DNA of 7,862 nt from an uncultured Peptococcaceae bacterium. Lineage in GTDB: Bacteria; Bacillota; Peptococcia; Peptococcales; Peptococcaceae. Every line of letters starts with the position of its first letter. The first letter of the stretch is position 1. Of the stretch, positions 1 to 6,205 are shown in pieces. The position numbers were made by a program, and so were the translations under genes. Location of the stretch: assembly GCA_902462325.1 (NCBI GenBank), contig CABQBF010000125.1, positions 1 through 7,862 of the forward strand, read 5' to 3'. A model generated the notes under the pieces. That model was not told where the DNA came from. It did no database searches and saw nothing but the letters and a program-made list of their open reading frames with translations.

Positions 1-1
1 A

Positions 2-184
2 AGCAATCTAATATTTTTTCGGTCACAAGTGTTACAATTTTGCTTGACCAGGACAATAAAAGACCGCATGGAACGGGCAAAGCTGGAAAGCGAATTGCAG
101 AATATCCAAAGGCTGGTTGACCGTATCCCGCCGGACGTGCTGGCGGAAGTAAAGCGGCAACAGCGGCACACAAAGGAAAGGTGA
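2..184 (+). CDS. 3' end of an unidentified mobile-element gene (partial)
   Basis: An open frame enters from the left edge and stops with TGA at 182-184. From about base 50 it reads like real protein: a basic, helical, coiled-coil-like C-terminus containing MERAKLESELQNIQRLVDRI and ending in RQQRHTKER. Charged, heptad-like tails of this kind occur in relaxases, mobilisation proteins and accessory proteins of Clostridial transposons, but I cannot assign a family. The first 45 or so bases are AT-rich and translate to an unconvincing hydrophobic string, so the true gene may be interrupted or joined to other DNA around 40-52. An ATG at 68 would leave only 38 residues and has no ribosome binding site, so it is not a likely start. 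The position just upstream of the TnpW-like and recombinase genes places it in the mobile element. Confidence 0.45.
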   Translation, partial: SNLIFFRSQVLQFCLTRTIKDRMERAKLESELQNIQRLVDRIPPDVLAEVKRQQRHTKER

Positions 185-206
185 TTGCGTATAAGCAGAA
201 TTTCAC

Positions 207-222
207 GCCGCCCCTGTGCGGC
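207..222 (+). other. small GC-rich hairpin in leader of the TnpW-like gene
   Basis: GCCGC (207-211) and GCGGC (218-222) can pair as a 5-bp stem around a 6-nt loop, 34 bases before the next start codon. It is not followed by a T-run, so it is not a normal terminator. It may be a leader structure or chance. Confidence 0.3.
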
Positions 223-255
223 ATTGTACCTTGAAAATTGAATATGGAGGGCTGA

Positions 256-450
256 ATGGCAGATACCAAAAACAGGGAAAGGACACCACTCAATGAATAC
301 ACAATAAAGATAATCAACGGCACACGCTACAAGGTACGCAGTATCTATGTAGGCGATAAGGATTTCAAAAAGCTGTTTGAAGATTTGATAGTCACAAAGG
401 CAACACAGCAGCAAAGCCAACATTGCGATGATACGGGAAATGCGGTATAA
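256..450 (+). CDS. small TnpW-like transposon-encoded protein
   Basis: This is a 64-residue protein with a clear ribosome binding site (GGAGGG, 246-251) four bases before the ATG. Its core (NEYTIKIINGTRYKVRSIYV, residues 13-32) followed by a short amphipathic stretch (DFKKLFEDLIV) resembles the TnpW family. TnpW proteins are small, of unknown function, and encoded in Tn4451-type transposons next to a large serine recombinase. The assignment rests on remembered family character, overall length and the recombinase 62 bases downstream; no catalytic residues are expected. There is no signal peptide or membrane segment. The C-terminal 18 residues are polar and glutamine-rich and probably disordered. 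It probably shares a transcript with the recombinase. An alternative is an unrelated small accessory or excisionase-like protein. Confidence 0.6.
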   Translation: MADTKNRERTPLNEYTIKIINGTRYKVRSIYVGDKDFKKLFEDLIVTKATQQQSQHCDDTGNAV

Positions 451-512
451 TAAAAATATCTTAAAGCATTGCCGCCGTTATGTTGCGCTAATCGGGAGGA
501 TAAAGAAAGATT

Positions 513-2129
513 ATGCAAACAACAACATATAACGCTGGCATTTACACCCGGCTTTCCCGTGACGATGAGCGCATGGGGGAATCGGTCAGCATTGAAAACC
601 AGAAAGAAATGCTCACCCGCTATGTCCGGGAACAGGGCTGGAATCTCGTTTCCACCTATGTGGACGACGGCGTGAGCGGAACTACCTTTGACCGTCCGGG
701 GCTGAATGAAATGATTTCGGACGCGCGCAAAGGGAAAATCAATTTAATCGTAGTCAAGGATTTAAGCCGCTTCGGGCGTGACTACATTGAAACGGGCAAA
801 TATATTGACGTCATTTTCCCCTCTCTGGGGTGCCGCTTCATTGCCCTTAACGATGGCGTTGACACCATTCACAAGGATAATGAAATGATTATGATTTTCA
901 AAAATGTGATGAACGATTTTTACGCCCGTGACACCAGCAGCAAGATAAAATCCGTCCGGCAGTCCACCTGCAAGACAGGAAAATATATCGGCTGTTACGC
1001 TCCTTACGGCTACCTCAAAGACCCGCAGGACACCCACCGCTTCATCGTTGACGAACCTGCCGCCGCTGTTGTGAAAGAGATTTTCTCGCTCCGCTGCAAG
1101 GGCCTGGGCTTTCGCAAGATTGCCCAGACCCTCAACGAAGCGGGGATTCTCCCGCCGAGGGAGTATTATTATCAGGCTCTCGGCAAAGTCAATCCTCACC
1201 GCCAGAATGGAATGTGGAATGATGTGACGATACGCAAACTTCTCCGCAACGAGGTCTATATCGGCCACATGGTACAGAACAAGCGGGGCCATGTTTCCTA
1301 CAAAAACCATAAACAGGTCGATAAGCCAAAGGAAGAATGGATCAAGGTGGAGAACACCCACCCGGCGATTATCGACATGGATACATGGGAACTGGCGCAG
1401 GAGATTGACAAAATGCACAGCCACCCACGCTACAATTCGCTGAAGGAAATCAGCCTGTTCGGCGGCCTGCTCTACTGCATGGATTGCGGCTTTGCTATGC
1501 GCCACCAGACAGAGAGGCATAAACGGAAAAGCGGCTCTGTGGCGGTCTATGAATCTTATCTGTGCGGCAACTATTCCAGAAGCGGACACGCCGCCTGCTC
1601 CACCCACACAATTTATCTAAAGCCCCTTGTGGAAGTGGTGCTGGACGATATACGGACAAAGGCGGAGATTGCGGATTGCAGCGAGGCGGAAATGGTGCGG
1701 CGCATGACGGAGTACCGGCAGAGCCAGAGCGCAAAGGAAACAGCCGCCACGAAGAAAACCGTCAAGGCGATTCGGAAACGGTTGGGCGAACTGGAAAAGC
1801 TGGTACAAAGCACTTATGAGGATAAGGTCAAGGGCTTGATACCCGAAGCGGTCTGCATTGAACTGTTGAACAAGTACCAGACGGAACGGGCAGAAAAAAC
1901 CGCCCAGCTTAGGGAACTGGAACGCCAGATAGAGGACAGCCAGACGGTGCAGAACGATGTGCAGGAATGGATTAGTCTTATCCGCCAGTACCGGAATCTG
2001 GAAAGCCTTGACCGGGAAACGCTTCTCCGGCTGATTGACAAAATTGAGATAGGCGAACAGACGATTGTGGACGGCCAGAAAGAGCGGGAAATCAAAATCT
2101 ACTACAAGTTTGTAGGCTATATTGGATAA
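513..2129 (+). CDS. large serine recombinase (TndX/TnpX type), site-specific integrase/excisionase of the mobile element
   Basis: This 538-residue large serine recombinase would cut and rejoin DNA through a 5'-phosphoserine link to excise and integrate its element. The N-terminal resolvase domain (about 7-150) has the nucleophile motif YTRLSR with Ser15, and the conserved VVKDLSRFGRDYIETGKYID segment (80-99) with catalytic arginines. The PF07508-type recombinase domain covers about 160-300. The zinc ribbon has Cys322, Cys325, Cys351 and Cys362. A lysine/glutamate-rich coiled coil spans about 405-480, and the tail ending in EIKIYYKFVGYIG is typical of DUF4368. The length matches Tn5397 TndX (about 533) rather than Tn4451 TnpX (about 707). 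GGGAGG (494-499) lies 13 bases before the ATG, a slightly long spacing, and I see no better start. The frame is intact with all key residues, so activity is plausible. It is the last gene before chromosomal DNA, as in Tn5397. Confidence 0.95.
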   Translation: MQTTTYNAGIYTRLSRDDERMGESVSIENQKEMLTRYVREQGWNLVSTYVDDGVSGTTFDRPGLNEMISDARKGKINLIVVKDLSRFGRDYIETGKYIDVIFPSLGCRFIALNDGVDTIHKDNEMIMIFKNVMNDFYARDTSSKIKSVRQSTCKTGKYIGCYAPYGYLKDPQDTHRFIVDEPAAAVVKEIFSLRCKGLGFRKIAQTLNEAGILPPREYYYQALGKVNPHRQNGMWNDVTIRKLLRNEVYIGHMVQNKRGHVSYKNHKQVDKPKEEWIKVENTHPAIIDMDTWELAQEIDKMHSHPRYNSLKEISLFGGLLYCMDCGFAMRHQTERHKRKSGSVAVYESYLCGNYSRSGHAACSTHTIYLKPLVEVVLDDIRTKAEIADCSEAEMVRRMTEYRQSQSAKETAATKKTVKAIRKRLGELEKLVQSTYEDKVKGLIPEAVCIELLNKYQTERAEKTAQLRELERQIEDSQTVQNDVQEWISLIRQYRNLESLDRETLLRLIDKIEIGEQTIVDGQKEREIKIYYKFVGYIG

Positions 2130-2145
2130 CAACGGCTTCCATTCT

Positions 2146-2164
2146 TAATGAGAACATCTCATTA
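2146..2164. repeat. 8-bp-arm palindrome near the presumed element end (candidate attachment region)
   Basis: TAATGAGA, ACA, TCTCATTA is a perfect inverted repeat beginning 17 bases after the recombinase stop. It lies in the only interval that can hold the element's end, between the recombinase stop and the terminator of the convergent chromosomal gene. Serine recombinases of this type exchange at a central GA dinucleotide, and GA occurs twice in the left arm, but the true crossover cannot be fixed from one junction. It lacks a U-tract, so it is unlikely to be a terminator. Confidence 0.4.
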
Positions 2165-2191
2165 CAATAGGTTCTAAAAGGTTATAAAAAT

Positions 2192-2239
2192 AAAAAGAAT
2201 CCTTTGCACCATCAAAGTGACTGCAGAGGATTCTTTTTT
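2192..2239. terminator. bidirectional factor-independent terminator between the mobile element and the SLH-GH18 gene
   Basis: A 17-bp stem (2192-2208 with 2222-2238, one G-U pair) encloses a 13-nt loop. The stem base is A-rich on the left and T-rich on the right, so a U-tract follows it in both directions. On the minus strand it begins about 30 bases after the stop codon of the SLH-GH18 gene and is most simply that gene's terminator. It would also stop transcripts leaving the recombinase gene on the plus strand. Confidence 0.85.
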
Positions 2240-2268
2240 AGTGGGGTAAGAACGTAAAATTTGATGTT

Positions 2269-3942
2269 CTATTGCACCGCCGTGGTTAGTGTGTGCCAAA
2301 TATTGAGCCCTGTGTTGCTATCGGTGGGGATGGTGCCCAAACGCCAGATAGAAAGTCCCCGTAATCCTAAAAGGCGAGCCAGCTCTGCTTTGGCGGCTAC
2401 CGATTGCTCGTTTTCAAACCAGAGTATGTTTTGGGTTTGGTCGGTGTTGTCGGTGTAACTGGCGTAAGGATTATAGCTGTAATTGGGATAGATGATTTCA
2501 CAACCGGTGGCAAGACGGGCGCTGACTGCGGCATAGGAAGGCCGGTACGGTGTATTGTTGATGACGGCGCCGTTTTGCAGCTTCCACTGTACCGTATCCA
2601 TGGAGATGCCTAACAATAATTTATCGGCGGCAATTCCACCGTTCAGGCAGGCCCGTATTGCACTGTATACCTGATTGAGCGGCGACATGGGCGTTTGGGT
2701 ATAGCCCTGGGCCATCTCGCTTTCAGTGAGCGCTTTGGCGTCGAAATCGTAGGCCATCAGGATAACCCGGTCTGCCAACTGACCGATGGCGGCATAATCG
2801 TAACCGTCATAGTAAGCGGAGCCGTTTAGCACTGGATGGATGGCCACATAAATTGGTTGTGTGCCCATAATTGCCCGCAGCTCCTGTAAAAAGGCGGTGT
2901 AATTGGCCTTTTGTCCGGCGCGCAGAGATTCAAAATCCAGCACGACACCGTCAAAGCTGGCGTTTTGTCCATCTCTGCCGCTGCTGGCAACTGCTGCAGC
3001 AATGGCACTGGCCGCTTCGCTGCGTAAGGCCGGTTGGGAGAGGATTTGTGTTAATAGGCCGTTGTTATCGTCGGCATAAACGGAGAGCAGTGCTTTTCCG
3101 CCGGTATTGCGTACTGTCTGCAACGGTTCCGTGAAGCCTGCTGGAATGTTATATTCGTTTTGTCCTGTGGAACTGGTGTTGACTGCGGCATGGCCATCGT
3201 TTAGGGTAAGTCTGGCCCAGCCAAAGCCAGTGCTGTCCAGCCGGGAGAGAAAGCTGCTCTGTGAAGCGGAGGAGATGGCATAGAACCCGTGCAGCTCGTC
3301 CAATTGCTTTTCATTGGTATGATACAGCCGCACCAACATGGCGGCGGCCTGCTCTCTAGTAGCGGTGGCGTCGGGCGCAAAGCTGGTGGCACTCATACCG
3401 CCGGCCAATCCCAAATCGTTGGCCAGCGTGATAAATCCTTTCCGCGAAGATACATCGGGAAAAGGGCAATCTATGCTGTTTAATTGGTTGCCTAGTTCAT
3501 AAAAACCCAGCGCGCCCACCATCATTTCAGTCATTTCGGCCCGGGTGATAGGATCGTTGGGACGAAAGGCGCCGGTCTGGCTGGTAACATGATTGGCTGC
3601 CATGGCATTCAGGGTGCCGTAATACCAGGCGTTGGAATCGGTGTTATCGGTATAGGCCTGTGGATAGCTGCCGTTATAGCCTTCTATTTTAGCGATAAAA
3701 GCGGCAAACTGAGCCCGGGTAATGGTTTGTCCCAAGCCAAATTGATTGTCGCCGATGCCGTCAGAAAAGCCCAAGGTTCGTAATTCTTCTACTGCCGATG
3801 CGGCCCAATGGTCAGAAGGAACATCAGTAAAGGGCTGTGCTGCCTGTGCGGGCGCAGCCAATAACAGGCAGCCTGTTAAAGCCGTGGCCGCAGCTTGCAG
3901 AAGGGTGCGTTTAGAAATTGTAAAAGGGTTTTTGAATTTCAT
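2269..3942 (-). CDS. secreted SLH-domain protein with C-terminal GH18 (YaaH-like) glycosidase domain
   Basis: A 557-residue exported protein. The start is set by AAGGAGG (plus-strand CCTCCTT at 3951-3957) eight bases before the ATG; in-frame ATGs farther upstream lie beyond this site. The signal peptide (1 to about 34) has KR, a hydrophobic core and an APAQA cleavage site before AQPF. LTGC (22-25) also fits a lipobox, but sits inside the hydrophobic core. Three SLH domains follow (about 38-88, 97-147, 161-208), with TRAQ, TRAE and TREQ motifs, which bind wall polymers. The GH18 domain (about 215-557) has DGVVLDFE (331-338), with Asp336 and the presumed acid Glu338, MAYDF (396-400) and a late SIWRLG (531-536). 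The second aspartate of canonical DxxDxDxE is Val334. Family members of the YaaH type cut peptidoglycan or related GlcNAc polymers, so a wall-remodelling role is likely; the substrate is inferred. It is monocistronic with its own promoter and terminator. Confidence 0.92.
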   Translation of the reverse strand: MKFKNPFTISKRTLLQAAATALTGCLLLAAPAQAAQPFTDVPSDHWAASAVEELRTLGFSDGIGDNQFGLGQTITRAQFAAFIAKIEGYNGSYPQAYTDNTDSNAWYYGTLNAMAANHVTSQTGAFRPNDPITRAEMTEMMVGALGFYELGNQLNSIDCPFPDVSSRKGFITLANDLGLAGGMSATSFAPDATATREQAAAMLVRLYHTNEKQLDELHGFYAISSASQSSFLSRLDSTGFGWARLTLNDGHAAVNTSSTGQNEYNIPAGFTEPLQTVRNTGGKALLSVYADDNNGLLTQILSQPALRSEAASAIAAAVASSGRDGQNASFDGVVLDFESLRAGQKANYTAFLQELRAIMGTQPIYVAIHPVLNGSAYYDGYDYAAIGQLADRVILMAYDFDAKALTESEMAQGYTQTPMSPLNQVYSAIRACLNGGIAADKLLLGISMDTVQWKLQNGAVINNTPYRPSYAAVSARLATGCEIIYPNYSYNPYASYTDNTDQTQNILWFENEQSVAAKAELARLLGLRGLSIWRLGTIPTDSNTGLNIWHTLTTAVQ

Positions 3943-3987
3943 GGAATAGCCTCCTTGAACTGTTTTTTTCATTGCTAGCATAGTTTC

Positions 3988-3996
3988 ATTATACCA
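3988..3996 (-). promoter_or_regulatory. extended -10 promoter for the SLH-GH18 gene
   Basis: On the minus strand the sequence reads TGGTATAAT, a perfect -10 box with a TGn extension, about 45 bases before the start codon. No good -35 lies at 17 bp. A TTGACA occurs on the same strand at 4006-4001 but only 7 bp from the -10, too close to pair with it. The extended -10 may compensate for a weak -35. Confidence 0.6.
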
Positions 3997-4096
3997 CGCT
4001 TGTCAAGTCGAGGCCATGCCTTTCTGGGTTTTATAATGGGCATGTATAAAATTTATAAAATAAAACTTCTTTTTATGAAAAAAGTAACACAATGGT

Positions 4097-4126
4097 TTGA
4101 CACAGAACATAAAAATAGCGTACAAT
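4097..4126 (+). promoter_or_regulatory. sigma-A-type promoter for asnS
   Basis: TTGACA (4097-4102) and TACAAT (4121-4126) are separated by 18 bp, close to consensus, with AT-rich DNA upstream. The transcript should start near 4133, giving a leader of about 90 nt. I looked for the T-box hallmark of aminoacyl-tRNA synthetase leaders (AGGGTGGNACCGCG followed by a terminator) and found none; the leader is too short to hold one. Confidence 0.8.
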
Positions 4127-4134
4127 ATGAATGA

Positions 4135-4147
4135 TATATCAGATATA
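4135..4147. repeat. 13-bp palindrome at the asnS transcription start (possible operator)
   Basis: TATATC-A-GATATA is a perfect 6-bp inverted repeat around a single base, lying directly over the predicted start of transcription. The position suits a repressor site, but AT-rich DNA yields such repeats by chance. Confidence 0.25.
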
Positions 4148-4223
4148 GGCTGATTAATTCGATAAATAAGATTAAGGATTGCAGCGCAGGCTGTGCATCT
4201 CGGTGTTTGGAGGAATGGCTAAC

Positions 4224-5609
4224 ATGGTAGAAATAAAACAGATTTTCCGCGCGCCAGAAGCCTATCTGGAGCAGGAGGTGGAAGTGGCAGGCTGGATTCG
4301 CAATATCCGCACTTCCAAGAAATTTGGTTTTATAGAATTGAATGACGGAAGCTTTTTTCAAAATCTGCAAATTGTTTTTGAAGAGACTCTGCCTAATTTT
4401 TCTGACCTTTGCAAGCTGGGCGTTAGTACCGCTTTGGTGGCGACGGGAACCTTGGTTGCGTCCCCAGGCAGCGGTCAGTCCTTTGAATTGAAAGCGGCAG
4501 AAATTGTCATCGAAGGCAATTGTCCGGCCGATTATCCGCTGCAAAAGAAACGGCACAGCTTTGAATATTTGCGGACCATTGCCCATTTGCGGCCCCGTAC
4601 CAATACCTTTTCCGCTGTATTTCGTCTGCGCTCGGTGTTGGCTTATGCCATCCACCAATATTTTCAGGAAAAAGGCTTTGTTTATGTCCACACGCCTATC
4701 ATCACAGCCAGCGACTGTGAAGGGGCCGGTGAAATGTTTCAACTGACTACTCTGGATTTGGAGCGTCTGCCGCGGCAGGAATGGGGCGCTGTCGATTATA
4801 GCCAGGATTTTTTTGGCAAAGCGGCCAACTTAACGGTCAGCGGACAATTAAACGCCGAGGCTTTCGCCATGGCTTTTGGCAAGGTCTACACCTTTGGGCC
4901 GACCTTTCGGGCGGAAAATTCCAATACAGCCCGTCATGCCGCTGAATTTTGGATGCTGGAGCCGGAAATCGCCTTTGCCGATTTAGAACAGAACATGGCT
5001 TTGGCCGAAGATATGATGAAATATTTAATCGGAGCGGCGTTGGAACGGCTGCCGGAAGAAATGGCGTTTTTCAATCAATATGTAGATAACGGGCTGTTAG
5101 AGCGTTTGCAGCACATTGTAGCCGCAGACTTTGGCAGAGTCACCTATACTGAGGCTATTGAAATTTTACAAAAGGCCGATGTGGAGTTTGTTTATCCGGT
5201 AGAATGGGGCATTGACTTGCAGACCGAGCATGAACGGTATTTGACGGAACGGCACTTTCAAAAGCCTGTTTTTGTGACCGATTATCCCAAAGAGATTAAA
5301 GCCTTCTATATGCGGCTCAATGACGATGGCAAGACCGTAGCCGCCATGGATTTGCTGGTGCCGGGCATTGGCGAGATTATTGGCGGCAGCCAGAGAGAAG
5401 AACGGTTGGAAATTTTAGAGCATCGCATGGGAGAATTGCAGTTAAATCCGGCTGATTACTGGTGGTATTTGGATTTGCGCAAATATGGCGGCACCCGCCA
5501 TGCCGGTTTCGGGTTAGGTTTTGAGCGGCTGGTCATGTATCTGAGCGGTATGAGCAATATCCGTGACGTGATTGCCTTTCCGCGGGTGGTACGCAGCGCT
5601 GAATTTTAA
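4224..5609 (+). CDS. asnS: asparaginyl-tRNA synthetase
   Basis: A cytoplasmic class IIb synthetase that charges tRNA-Asn with asparagine using ATP. With the chosen start it is 461 residues, close to the usual 463-466. The N-terminal OB-fold anticodon-binding domain (about 1-105) includes VAGWIRNIRTSKKFGFIELN (21-40). The catalytic core has the motif 1 region HTPIITASDCEGAGEMF (156-172), motif 2 FRAENSNTARHAAEFW (228-243) and motif 3 GFGLGFERLVMYL (428-440). The RAENSNT/RHAAEFWMLEPE pattern and SGMSNIRDVIAFPR near the end mark AsnRS rather than AspRS. GGAGG (4209-4213) is 10 bases before ATG 4224. The ATG at 4215 is only one base from GGAGG, and a TTG at 4179 would add 15 residues unlike the family. 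It lies first in a run with yajQ and ccpN, 80 bases before yajQ with no terminator visible. Confidence 0.97.
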   Translation: MVEIKQIFRAPEAYLEQEVEVAGWIRNIRTSKKFGFIELNDGSFFQNLQIVFEETLPNFSDLCKLGVSTALVATGTLVASPGSGQSFELKAAEIVIEGNCPADYPLQKKRHSFEYLRTIAHLRPRTNTFSAVFRLRSVLAYAIHQYFQEKGFVYVHTPIITASDCEGAGEMFQLTTLDLERLPRQEWGAVDYSQDFFGKAANLTVSGQLNAEAFAMAFGKVYTFGPTFRAENSNTARHAAEFWMLEPEIAFADLEQNMALAEDMMKYLIGAALERLPEEMAFFNQYVDNGLLERLQHIVAADFGRVTYTEAIEILQKADVEFVYPVEWGIDLQTEHERYLTERHFQKPVFVTDYPKEIKAFYMRLNDDGKTVAAMDLLVPGIGEIIGGSQREERLEILEHRMGELQLNPADYWWYLDLRKYGGTRHAGFGLGFERLVMYLSGMSNIRDVIAFPRVVRSAEF

Positions 5610-5689
5610 GCCGGGAAAAAATTGTTTCAAAATAAGCATGATAAAACAGGAATCGCATAAAACATGGATAGAGAAGGAAGGGAACCCTT

Positions 5690-6187
5690 ATGGCAAAAGA
5701 ACCAAGCTTTGACGTCGTATCAGAAGTTAATATGCAGGAGGTCAGCAATGCGGTCAATCAAACTCTGAAAGAGATTACCCAGCGCTTTGACTTTAAAGGC
5801 AGTAAAAGTACGGTAGAAATTGAAAACGGCAATTCTATTAAAATTGTGACAGAAGATGATACCCGTATGCGCAATATCGTGGATATTTTGCAGAGCAAAT
5901 TTATCAAACGGGGCGTGGCTATCAAAAATTTGGAATACGGCAAAGTAGAGCCGGCAGCGGGCGGCATGGTGCGCCAAAGCATCCGCGTTAAACAGGGCAT
6001 TGAAGCCGACGTTGCCAAAAAAATTACGAAGGATATCAAAACCTTAAAGGTGAAGGTGCAGGCTCAAGTACAGGACGATCAGGTGCGGGTCAGCGGTAAA
6101 AAGATAGACGACTTACAGGCGGTGATTGCTTTTTTGAAAGGTCAGGATTATGGCGTAGAATTGCAATTCAGCAATTTCCGTTCCTAA
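5690..6187 (+). CDS. yajQ: YajQ/UPF0234-family nucleotide-binding protein
   Basis: This 165-residue protein matches the family's usual length of about 163 from end to end. Hallmarks are PSFDVVSEVNMQEVSNAVNQ near the N-terminus, RFDFKGSKSTVEI (about 32-44), GGMVRQSIRVKQGI in the middle and VRVSGKKIDDLQAVIAFLKG near the end, finishing in LQFSNFRS. Family structures show two ferredoxin-like domains, and some members (for example in Xanthomonas and Pseudomonas) bind cyclic di-GMP and alter transcription; others were reported to bind nucleic acid or nucleotides. Ligand and role here are unknown. AAGGAAGGG (5674-5682) lies seven bases before the ATG. The stop is 18 bases before the ccpN-like start, so the two genes are probably co-transcribed. 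It is soluble, with no signal peptide or membrane helix. Confidence 0.95.
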   Translation: MAKEPSFDVVSEVNMQEVSNAVNQTLKEITQRFDFKGSKSTVEIENGNSIKIVTEDDTRMRNIVDILQSKFIKRGVAIKNLEYGKVEPAAGGMVRQSIRVKQGIEADVAKKITKDIKTLKVKVQAQVQDDQVRVSGKKIDDLQAVIAFLKGQDYGVELQFSNFRS

Positions 6188-6205
6188 CGATGAGGGGGAG
6201 AAACC

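Noticed and set aside
762..1607. 281-codon open frame on the minus strand inside the recombinase gene
   Set aside because: It lies wholly antisense to a well-supported recombinase frame, has no ribosome binding site or recognisable domain, and arises from GC-skewed codon use.
1617..2132. 171-codon open frame on the minus strand over the recombinase 3' end
   Set aside because: Antisense to the coiled-coil and DUF4368-like region, with no family resemblance.
3943..3981. N-terminal extension of the SLH-GH18 protein from an upstream ATG at 3981
   Set aside because: The strong AAGGAGG site lies downstream of that ATG and is properly spaced for the ATG at 3942, which also gives a normal signal peptide.
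3982..4223. T-box riboswitch upstream of asnS
   Set aside because: No T-box sequence, specifier stem or leader terminator can be found, and the predicted leader is only about 90 nt.
4053..4742. 229-codon open frame on the minus strand across the asnS promoter and 5' half
   Set aside because: It overlaps the conserved OB-fold and motif 1 of asnS and the asnS promoter, and has no recognisable protein features.
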